From contig WHTT01000035.1 of NCBI GenBank assembly GCA_009377605.1, positions 1 to 63,807 of the forward strand: a stretch of 63,807 nt of DNA, written 5' to 3'. The DNA is from Luteitalea sp. Lineage in GTDB: Bacteria > Acidobacteriota > Vicinamibacteria > Vicinamibacterales > Vicinamibacteraceae. The notes under the pieces are model-generated. The model worked only from the letters and a program-made list of their open reading frames with translations, did not search any database and was not told where the DNA came from. Positions within the stretch are counted from its first letter, which is position 1. Each line of letters starts with the position of its first letter. The position numbers were made by a program, and so were the translations under genes. Of this stretch, positions 1-6,427 are shown one piece after another.

Positions 1-226
1 AGTAGCCGGCGTTGTTGGTGGTCGCGTGAGTTGCGATTCCTGTCTGTTCATTGGTGACGATGATCGTGGCGTCAGGAGTGACTGCCTCGGTCGCGTCAGT
101 CACACGGCCGGTGATCTGGGCCACCTGGCTGAAGCCGACGTGCGGCCAGGCGAGGAACGCCAGCAGCAGCACGATCGAAGGCCTCGAGCGTCGATGTCGC
201 GTGCGTGAGCTCGTCAAGGGTTTCAT
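1..226 (-). CDS. TonB-dependent receptor, N-terminal part (runs off the window)
   Basis: Only the first 75 codons lie in the window. They read as a signal peptide (basic MKPLTSSRTRHRRSRPS, then a hydrophobic stretch ending near GFSQ) followed by the start of a carboxypeptidase-regulatory-like beta-sandwich (ITGRVTDATEAVTPDATIIV, then NEQTG). This is how Oar-like outer-membrane receptors of Acidobacteria begin. The ATG at 226 has a good ribosome site, GGAGGT six bases upstream. The barrel is outside the window, so the identity rests on the N-terminus alone; another secreted protein with the same domain is possible. Confidence 0.7.
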   Translation of the reverse strand, partial: MKPLTSSRTRHRRSRPSIVLLLAFLAWPHVGFSQVAQITGRVTDATEAVTPDATIIVTNEQTGIATHATTNNAGY

Positions 227-609
227 CTCAACCTCCACCCAGCAAAGACCGAAGCGGCACGCCTCGGTCACAAAGGACACATGCACTTCGCAGCAGCTGC
301 ACCGGTCCAAATTACGGCGGGAGAAGCATAGGCCTCAGCCGGTGCGCAATGAAACCAAACTTAAAACAAATTATGAGAGGAGCATATGCCTGCGATCAGC
401 CCTTGTCAAGCCGAGACGAGGACTCAATGTCAAGAGAAAACTGAGAGAGTTGCGAAGAAGAGGAAGAAGTCGAGGGTGGATTACGGAGAAGGGCCCGTAA
501 AAATAAATAGCGATAAGACACTGAAACGTTTGACATAAATAATGAAGGCAGCGCGGTCATGATCGCCCGGTCGACGGCTGGCCAGCAGCTAAATCGCAAA
601 ACAGGGCAG
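227..609. other. Intergenic region, AT-richer than its surroundings
   Basis: No convincing gene is seen here. Short open frames are present but show no recognisable protein. The stretch 340-540 is visibly richer in A and T than the neighbouring genes. It should hold the promoter of the leftward TonB receptor gene. Confidence 0.5.
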
Positions 610-644
610 CCATAAACAGGGCCATAAAACAGGCCATAAACAGG
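610..644 (+). repeat. Three direct repeats of CCATAAACAGG upstream of imuA
   Basis: CCATAAACAGG at 610-620, CCATAAAACAGG at 622-633 and CCATAAACAGG at 634-644 follow each other with a 12-bp period. They end four bases before the -35 box of the imuA promoter. Iterated sites at about one helical turn could bind an activator, or they may be a simple tandem duplication. Confidence 0.6.
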
Positions 645-648
645 ACAA

Positions 649-677
649 TTGACTCGGGTCGGGAGCTCGGTTATCTT
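649..677 (+). promoter_or_regulatory. Predicted sigma70-type promoter of imuAB
   Basis: TTGACT at 649-654 is followed by a 17-bp spacer and TATCTT at 672-677. The expected transcription start lies near 684, only about 17 nt before the imuA ATG, so the leader is very short and no clear Shine-Dalgarno sequence fits in it. Confidence 0.5.
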
Positions 678-684
678 GTTGAGC

Positions 685-699
685 GAACAAAAGACGAAA
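685..699 (+). promoter_or_regulatory. Candidate LexA/SOS box of imuA (GAAC-N7-GAAA)
   Basis: GCGAACAAAAGACGAAA ends two bases before the imuA ATG. Read as GAAC-N7-GAAA it matches, with one mismatch, the direct-repeat SOS box GAAC-N7-GAAC (GTTC-N7-GTTC on the other strand) known from alphaproteobacteria. An almost identical sequence lies before dnaE2 at 6361-6375. Its place over the predicted transcription start fits repression. Confidence 0.55.
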
Positions 700-701
700 C
701 T

Positions 702-1454
702 ATGCCTGCTCTCGCCCGTGCCGATCTCGAAGCGCTGCTCCGAGACCGCAAGTTGGATCGGACATTACTGGACACCCAAGTGCCACGGTCTCGGGCCGTG
801 GCAAAGACGGGTGTCGCTTGGTTGGATGCACAGCTTGGCGGCGGTCTTCCTCGTGGAGAGACCTCGGAAATTACTGGTCAGCGGTCCTCTGGGCGCACAG
901 GAGTGCTGCACGCGGTGCTTGCCGCAGCGACTGAGCGTGCCGAGGCCGTGGCCGTCGTCGATCCGCTCGACCGGTTCGATCCGGTGTCTGCAGTGGCTGG
1001 CGGGGTGCAGCTCGAATGGCTGCTGTGGGTGCGCGGACCAGCGCTTTCGCCGGGCGAGCTCGCGCGGCGTGCCCCGAACGACGAGCACGATCTACTTGGA
1101 CGAGCGTTGACGAGCGCGCTCAAGGCGTCGGGACTCATCCTCCAAGCGGGTGGCTTTGGCCTTGTCGTGCTCGACTTGGCCGATGTGCCGCGCCGTGCGC
1201 TCGCGCGTGTGCCGTTTACGACGTGGCTGCGGCTCCAACGATCGATAGCGGATCGCAACACCGTGTTGCTCATCGTCACAGGTGAGCCAGTTGCGCGTAG
1301 TGCCGGTGGCGTGTCGCTGCGTCTCGCGCACGCCATGCCGCGATGGCAGGGCGAGAGCGATCGCGCGCGCATGTTTGCAAGCTTCCAGCCTTCGCTCGCC
1401 TGCGGCGAGCTACCCGCTTCCGCTGTCGCTTCGGCGAGGAATCCTGAATCCTGA
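702..1454 (+). CDS. imuA: ImuA-like RecA-fold protein of the SOS mutasome
   Basis: A 250-residue protein of the RecA/ImuA superfamily. Near residues 40-60 it has LDAQLGGGLPRGE, then the loop GQRSSGRTG at the Walker A position. The lysine of a normal P-loop is replaced by arginine, as is common in ImuA-like proteins. VAVVDPLDRFDP follows as the Walker B-like strand, then LLWVRG. In the mutagenesis cassette ImuA acts with ImuB and DnaE2 in error-prone lesion bypass. Its TGA overlaps the ATG of imuB (TGATG), so the two are translationally coupled. The start at 702 leaves no room for a Shine-Dalgarno sequence. Confidence 0.8.
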   Translation: MPALARADLEALLRDRKLDRTLLDTQVPRSRAVAKTGVAWLDAQLGGGLPRGETSEITGQRSSGRTGVLHAVLAAATERAEAVAVVDPLDRFDPVSAVAGGVQLEWLLWVRGPALSPGELARRAPNDEHDLLGRALTSALKASGLILQAGGFGLVVLDLADVPRRALARVPFTTWLRLQRSIADRNTVLLIVTGEPVARSAGGVSLRLAHAMPRWQGESDRARMFASFQPSLACGELPASAVASARNPES

Positions 1455-2959
1455 TGTACCTTGCGCTTGGATCGTCGGCATCCGTGCACGAAGCGCTTTG
1501 CCGTGTTGCGGCTGATATGTCGCCGCGTGTCGAGGCGCTTGCGCCGGGGCTCGTGACCGCTGATGTGAGTGGCCTTCGTCGCATGTTCGGTGAGGCGCAT
1601 GCAATTGCGCGCGCCGCCGAGTGCCTCGCGGCGGACCGTGGCTTGTCCGCGATCAACGTGGCGGTTGCCGGCACGTGGATGGTGGCCGCCTTGCTCGTCC
1701 GGACACGCCGAGGGCTCACTGTCGTGTCACCCGGTGAGGAAGCGAGTTGCCTGGCGGATCTCCCGGTGGCCCAGCTCGCCGACATGCCAGCTATCCAAAA
1801 GCAGGGGCTCGATTCTCCAGAACCGATTCGCGCGAAGGGCAGGCGGGGGAGAGGCCCCGCGGGTGGAGCGCATCGTCACTACCGCATGGCGCCCAGCCCC
1901 AACCTCCATGAGGACGCCGACATGCCGTGTGCCGAGATTGTCGCCACGTTACAGCGCTGGGGCATCAGGACGTGTGCCGATCTCACCCGACTGCCAGCCG
2001 ACGCACTGCATGCACGGCTCGGTCTGGATGGACTGGCGCTCCAGATGGTTGCACGCGGCGAGGATCCACGGCCACTGATGGCGACTCGTCTTCCCGAGAT
2101 CTTCGAGGAGACGTGCGAGCTCGAATGGCCTGTCGAAGAGATCGAGCCGCTCTCGTTCGTGCTGGCGCGCGTGCTCGAGCCGCTCTGTCAGCGCTTGGAG
2201 CGGCGCGACCGCGGTGTTGCCGTGTTGCGCTTGCGACTGAAGCTCGTCACGCGCACATGGCACGAGCGCGCCATCGAGCTGCCGGCGCCGCTGCGCGATC
2301 CAAGAACGCTACGCACGCTGTTGCTGCTCGATCTCGAAGCGCACCCGCCGGACGCCGGCATCGATCGCGTCACGGTGGCCGCCGATGTCGTCCTCGGTCG
2401 CATCGTGCAATACACGTTGCTCGGCTCGCATCCACTGCCAGCGCCAGAGCGGCTGACAACGCTCATTGCGCGGCTGAAGGCCCTCGCAGGCGAGGGACGT
2501 GTAGGAGCACCACGCCTGCTCGATGCTCATCGGCCCGACGCGTTCACCATGACGGGATTCGAGCCTCCCGTCGAGCAGGCCGTGACCTTACCGAAGGCAC
2601 GGCTTCAGCTGTGCCGAAAAGAGAGCGCGAGCCTCGCCGACAAAACCGCCGAAGATTCTTGCTCGACCAGTCCTCCCTTGCGACGTTTGCGCCGCCCGTG
2701 GCCGATCCGTGTGCGGGTCGTCGAGGGGCGGCCGGTCTCCGTGCAGCTCGGGACCAGTACGCCTGGTGGTGGGCTCGTTCGCAAGGCGGCCGGTCCTTGG
2801 CGCACGTCGGGCGCATGGTGGAACGATGCTTCGCGCGGAACGGGGTCCACACGCGCCTGGGATCGCGACGAATGGGATGTCGCGCTTGCCGATGGTGTCT
2901 ATCGCATCTTCCAGGATCGATCGACCGGCGGGTGGTTTCTCGAAGGAGAGTTGGACTAG
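1454..2959 (+). CDS. imuB: ImuB-like Y-family polymerase homologue
   Basis: A 501-residue DinB/UmuC-superfamily protein. Early motifs are MSPRVEAL and LVTADVSGLRRMFGE (about residues 22-45). A helix-hairpin-helix-like region follows (RWGIRTCADLTRLPADAL, about 168-185), then a little-finger-like region. The tail has the pattern of ImuB C-termini (DEWDVALADGVYRIF, WFLEGELD). The usual N-terminal part of the palm, about 60-80 residues, is absent: the protein starts where other ImuBs reach their SPxVE motif. ImuB is a catalytically dead hub linking DnaE2 and the clamp, so loss of the palm start is tolerable. The overlapping start codon supports this N-terminus as native. Confidence 0.8.
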   Translation: MYLALGSSASVHEALCRVAADMSPRVEALAPGLVTADVSGLRRMFGEAHAIARAAECLAADRGLSAINVAVAGTWMVAALLVRTRRGLTVVSPGEEASCLADLPVAQLADMPAIQKQGLDSPEPIRAKGRRGRGPAGGAHRHYRMAPSPNLHEDADMPCAEIVATLQRWGIRTCADLTRLPADALHARLGLDGLALQMVARGEDPRPLMATRLPEIFEETCELEWPVEEIEPLSFVLARVLEPLCQRLERRDRGVAVLRLRLKLVTRTWHERAIELPAPLRDPRTLRTLLLLDLEAHPPDAGIDRVTVAADVVLGRIVQYTLLGSHPLPAPERLTTLIARLKALAGEGRVGAPRLLDAHRPDAFTMTGFEPPVEQAVTLPKARLQLCRKESASLADKTAEDSCSTSPPLRRLRRPWPIRVRVVEGRPVSVQLGTSTPGGGLVRKAAGPWRTSGAWWNDASRGTGSTRAWDRDEWDVALADGVYRIFQDRSTGGWFLEGELD

Positions 2960-3011
2960 AAAAGGAACCGGGCACCTTTTCGGCCCCGAAAAGGTGCCCG
3001 GTTCCTTTTTC
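2960..3011. terminator. Long perfect palindrome between convergent genes
   Basis: AAAAGGAACCGGGCACCTTTT CGG... pairs with its complement over about 22 bp, with a CCCC-type loop and a T-run. It separates imuB and the convergent ADOP permease and can act as a bidirectional terminator. A closely related palindrome lies at 14209-14269, so it is also a member of a dispersed repeat family. Confidence 0.75.
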
Positions 3012-3012
3012 G

Positions 3013-5643
3013 CTATTCCGTGCGGAGCGCGCGCACCGGGTCGACGCGCAGCGCTCGCTGGGCGGGAATGTACGTCGCGACGAGCGCCACGACGAGGAGG
3101 AGCGCCGACACGGCGCCGTACGTCAGGACGTCGGTCGCTGTCACGCCGACGAGAAATGTCGCAATAGATCGGCTGAGAACGAGCGCAGCGCCCACACCCA
3201 GTGCCAGGCCGATCGCGGACAACCGCAAGCTGCGGCCGAGGACGAACGTCAGGATGTCGCGGCGGGACGCGCCGAGCGCGACGCGCACGCCGATCTCGTG
3301 CGTGCGCCGCGTGACGATGAACGCCATCACGCCGTAGATGCCAATGGCTGCCAGCAGGAGGGCGATCGTGCCGAACACCACCATCAGGAGCACGTACTTT
3401 CGCGGTGTGGCTAGCGACTCGCTGACGACCTCTTCCATCGTCATCATCTGATAAATCGGTAGCGCGGGATCAAGTGCGCGTACGACGGCGCGGGTGGGGG
3501 CGGCAAGTTGTGCCGGCTCGCCGGACGTGCGCACCACGAGATCCATAGAGCGTTCCATCCAGCCCCAGAATGGTGGTGGAAGCTGCGACATGGCGATGAA
3601 CAGCTCGGGTCTTGGCTCTTGCCGGAGCCCAAAGTGCTTCGTATCACTGACCACACCGATGACCTCGACAGGTTCACCCGCATCATCTGGGTGCAGACGA
3701 GCGCCGATGGGATCGTCATTGGGCCAGTACTGCCGTGCGGCGGTCTGATTGATGATCGCCACGCGAGGCCGACCCTCGCGATCGTCGGGAGAAAAGTCGC
3801 GGCCCTTGACCACGGCGATGCCGAGAGCCCGGAAGTAGCCACGTGTGACGCCGCGGTAGAAGAACATCGGGAACTCCGGTTTGGGCCGTCCGTCGATGGG
3901 TGCAACGAGGTTCACGCCGCTGCCCCTTAGAGGCAGCGCCGACGTGGCGCCTGCGCTCATCACCTGAGGGACCGCGCGGATGCGCTCCAGGACGGTCGCG
4001 AAGAAGGTGCTCACGTGCGCCGACTCGGGGTACCGCGCCTCAGGTAGAGAGACACGAAACGTCAATACGCCCTCCGTGCGAACGCCCGGCTCCGTCGCCT
4101 GCAGCGACAGAAAGCTGCGCATCAGTAGGCCGGCGCCGATCAGGAGTGCTAATGCAAGCGCGATCTCAATCACGACGAGCATCCCACTGACGCGATGCCG
4201 TTCTGGGCGGGCGGTACCACGCCCACCTTCGCTCAAGCGATCGCGAAGGTCGGGACGGGATAATTGCCATGCGGGAGCGGATCCAAACAACAGCCCCGTC
4301 GCGATGGTCACGACTGCTGCGAACGCCAGCAGGCGCACGTCGAGAATGGACCCGGCGAAGCGTGGCTCTGTATCGGGAAGCAGCCACGGCATCAGTTGTG
4401 CGGACCAGGCACCCACGAGCACACCTGCGCCGCCGCCGAGCAGCGCCAATACCAAGCTTTCCACTAGCGATTGCCTCAGGATTCGATGGCGGCCCGCGCC
4501 CAAGGCGGCGCGAATGGCGACTTCGCGCTGGCGGCTGGTGGCGCGCACGAGCTGCAGGTTTGCGACGTTCGCACATGCGATAAGCAGTACCAAGGCGACG
4601 GCGGCCATGAGCACAAGCAGCGGTCGACCGAGATCGCCGACGAGCGTGTCGTGCATGTCAGTCAGTCGGGCGGACCAGTCACGGTTCGACTGTGGGCGCA
4701 GCAGCGCCAGGCGCGCCATGATGGCCGCCATAGCGGACTGTGCGTGCTCGAACGAGACGGCGGGCGCTAGGCGCGCGATCACCCTCAAGAAGCGATTGCC
4801 CGGCTGGCTCCTCTCGGCTGGGGTGAGTGCGAGCGGCAGATAGAGCTGTTCCGCTTCTTCCTCGAGTACGACGTTTGGCGGCAGCACGCCGATGACGGTG
4901 TGGCGCTCGCCGTTCAGGATCAGCTCGCGATTAAGGACGGAGGGATCCGCACCGAAACGGTTACGCCACAACGCGTCACTCAGGAGCAGCGTCTTTGGTG
5001 CGCCGAACGGCTCGTCAGCCGCGGTGAAGTCTCGTCCCAGCGCCGGCCGGACGCGGAGGACCCGGAAGTAATCCGCCGAAACGCGGCGCGCTGGCAGGCG
5101 TTCTGCTTCGCTGCCCGCCGTCAGGGCGACCGTGGTCGAGGTGAAGGCCGCCAGCCGTTCGAAGACGCGCTGATCGCGGTGCCAATCGAGGAAGTCGGGC
5201 GCGGTGACGCTGATGCGATCCTGTTCCCCCACGGTTTCCCACACGAACACCAGCCGGTCGGCGTCGGGGAACGGTAACGGTCGCAGGAAGACAGCGTTAA
5301 CACCACTAAAGATCGCGGTCGTGGCACCAATCCCAAGCGCGAGCGTGCCGATGACCGAGAACGTGAGCACCGGCGCGCGACGAAGGGACCGGAGCGTGAA
5401 GCGAAGGTCCTGTGTGAGCTCGTCGAGAAACTGCCAGGCCCAAACGTCGCCGGATCGCTCTCGCGCGCGCAGTGCCCCGCCGAGCGCTCTCCGTGCCGTG
5501 GTATGCGCTTTGTCTGCGGGAAGGCCGCTTGCCTCGAGCGTGTGCGTCTTCTCTTCGAGGTGAAACGCCAGCTCCTCATCGAGCTCGCGGTCGAAGCGCC
5601 GGCGGCGTAGGTAGAACCAAACTCGAGAAAGGAGTGTCCGCAC
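3013..5643 (-). CDS. ADOP-family ABC transporter permease (MacB/FtsX type)
   Basis: An 876-residue duplicated permease. The N-terminal cytoplasmic segment (RRRRFDRELDEELAFHLEEK) is typical of acidobacterial duplicated orphan permeases. Then come a transmembrane helix and a MacB-like periplasmic domain (about 80-280), a first FtsX unit (IACANVANLQLVRATSRQRE, about 365-440), a second periplasmic domain, and a last FtsX unit (EIGVRVALGASRRDILTFVL, about 770-870) ending YIPAQRALRVDPVRALRTE. No ATPase gene is adjacent, hence orphan. The chosen start is GTG with GGGGAG upstream. A PadR regulator lies 45 bp upstream in the same direction, the classical arrangement. The substrate is unknown. Confidence 0.92.
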   Translation of the reverse strand: MRTLLSRVWFYLRRRRFDRELDEELAFHLEEKTHTLEASGLPADKAHTTARRALGGALRARERSGDVWAWQFLDELTQDLRFTLRSLRRAPVLTFSVIGTLALGIGATTAIFSGVNAVFLRPLPFPDADRLVFVWETVGEQDRISVTAPDFLDWHRDQRVFERLAAFTSTTVALTAGSEAERLPARRVSADYFRVLRVRPALGRDFTAADEPFGAPKTLLLSDALWRNRFGADPSVLNRELILNGERHTVIGVLPPNVVLEEEAEQLYLPLALTPAERSQPGNRFLRVIARLAPAVSFEHAQSAMAAIMARLALLRPQSNRDWSARLTDMHDTLVGDLGRPLLVLMAAVALVLLIACANVANLQLVRATSRQREVAIRAALGAGRHRILRQSLVESLVLALLGGGAGVLVGAWSAQLMPWLLPDTEPRFAGSILDVRLLAFAAVVTIATGLLFGSAPAWQLSRPDLRDRLSEGGRGTARPERHRVSGMLVVIEIALALALLIGAGLLMRSFLSLQATEPGVRTEGVLTFRVSLPEARYPESAHVSTFFATVLERIRAVPQVMSAGATSALPLRGSGVNLVAPIDGRPKPEFPMFFYRGVTRGYFRALGIAVVKGRDFSPDDREGRPRVAIINQTAARQYWPNDDPIGARLHPDDAGEPVEVIGVVSDTKHFGLRQEPRPELFIAMSQLPPPFWGWMERSMDLVVRTSGEPAQLAAPTRAVVRALDPALPIYQMMTMEEVVSESLATPRKYVLLMVVFGTIALLLAAIGIYGVMAFIVTRRTHEIGVRVALGASRRDILTFVLGRSLRLSAIGLALGVGAALVLSRSIATFLVGVTATDVLTYGAVSALLLVVALVATYIPAQRALRVDPVRALRTE

Positions 5644-5688
5644 GGTGCTCCCCTTCTTTCCTTGCCGTAGCGCCAGAAGCGCCGTGCG

Positions 5689-6042
5689 CTACGCGCGCTG
5701 TGACACCTGCATCACGCGACGGATGGCAGCGAAGATCTCGGAAAGCCTGGTCTCCTCGACGCCCAGCTGCTGGTGTCCGGCCTTTGTCAGCTCGTACACA
5801 CGCACGCGGCGATTCGAGGGGGTCGTGATCCACTTTGCTCTGGTCCAGCGCTTGAGCAGCAAGCGCTGCAGCGCGGGGTAGAGTGAGCCTTCCTCGACGG
5901 TGAGCACATCCTTCGATACCTTCTGAATGTGCTGCGCGATCGCGTAGCCATGCATTGGCTCGATAGAGAGTGTCTTGAGGATGAGCATTTCGAGCGTGCC
6001 GGGTAGCAGCTCACCCCGCCGCATGTCGCGGTCTTTAGTCAT
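5689..6042 (-). CDS. PadR-family transcriptional regulator
   Basis: A 117-residue winged-helix repressor. The PadR core is clear: RRGELLPGTLEMLILKTLS, then MHGYAIAQHIQ, EGSLYPALQRL and VYELTKAGHQQL. The start at 6042 (MTKDRDM) has AGGA eight bases upstream; an upstream in-frame Met at 6090 would put the promoter inside the gene. It heads an operon with the ADOP permease. A 15-bp perfect palindrome overlaps its own promoter, so autoregulation is likely. The inducing ligand cannot be told from sequence. Confidence 0.92.
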   Translation of the reverse strand: MTKDRDMRRGELLPGTLEMLILKTLSIEPMHGYAIAQHIQKVSKDVLTVEEGSLYPALQRLLLKRWTRAKWITTPSNRRVRVYELTKAGHQQLGVEETRLSEIFAAIRRVMQVSQRA

Positions 6043-6054
6043 AGGTGTCCTGTG

Positions 6055-6090
6055 CATAGATAATCTATGAGTATAGATGGTCTTTGTCAA
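6055..6090 (-). promoter_or_regulatory. Promoter and PadR operator of the PadR-ADOP operon
   Basis: On the minus strand TTGACA (6085-6090), a 17-bp spacer and TAGATT (6062-6067) form a good promoter. CATAGATAATCTATG at 6055-6069 is a perfect palindrome (7-1-7) that covers the -10 box. A third half-site, ATAGAT, lies at 6073-6078. This is the expected place for PadR autorepression. Confidence 0.65.
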
Positions 6091-6158
6091 TAAACTGCGT
6101 TCGCACCCCCAGGTGCGACCGCCAGCATCGGTAACAAAATAGACCGCCGGCGGTCTGA

Positions 6159-6356
6159 ACTGTTTACCTGTCGGCCCGCATTCAGGCGGCGACCTATGAG
6201 CTGCTGGTCTTGATCCGACAGTTCGATGCGCGGGCGGGCTGGCACACCGGCTTCACCTTCTGCGCCCACTGGCTCAGTTGGCGCACCGGCCTCGAGCTCG
6301 GCGCTCCGCCCGCTCAACAACGGGTACGTTTGACGCGCCGTATTCGCGGCCACTAA
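6159..6356 (+). pseudogene. Remnant of a DUF222/HNH-endonuclease gene
   Basis: The plus strand reads, without a start codon, LSARIQAATYELLVLIR, then QFDARAGWHTGF, then CAHWLSWRTGLELGA. This is the conserved N-terminal block of DUF222-HNH endonuclease-like proteins that are multicopy in Acidobacteria and Actinobacteria. Similarity stops at GLELGA, where homologues continue into a helix with KVRVA; here the frame reaches a stop at 6354-6356. A TGA at 6156 closes it upstream. About 60 codons survive of a gene normally several hundred codons long. Assignment is from memory of the family. Confidence 0.6.
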
Positions 6357-6360
6357 AGGC

Positions 6361-6380
6361 GAACAAAAAGCGAATATAAT
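6361..6380 (+). promoter_or_regulatory. dnaE2 promoter with SOS-like box
   Basis: GCGAACAAAAAGCGAATATAAT contains GAAC-N7-GAAT (6361-6375) directly abutting a perfect TATAAT (6375-6380). The box matches that of imuA in 14 or so of 17 positions. It would lie between the -35 and -10 elements and block polymerase. No strong -35 is visible. Confidence 0.6.
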
Positions 6381-6427
6381 GGTTCAAGCAGCGACCGTTA
6401 ACGTCAACCTTCTCACGTGCCAGCGCC

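Noticed and set aside
1927-3414. Long plus-strand frame over imuB and the permease end
   Set aside because: It crosses the end of imuB, the palindrome and the convergent permease gene; composition is Arg/Ala-rich and no domain is seen.
6087-6353. Minus-strand 88-codon frame
   Set aside because: The plus strand carries a clearer DUF222-like remnant; the minus translation has no family pattern.
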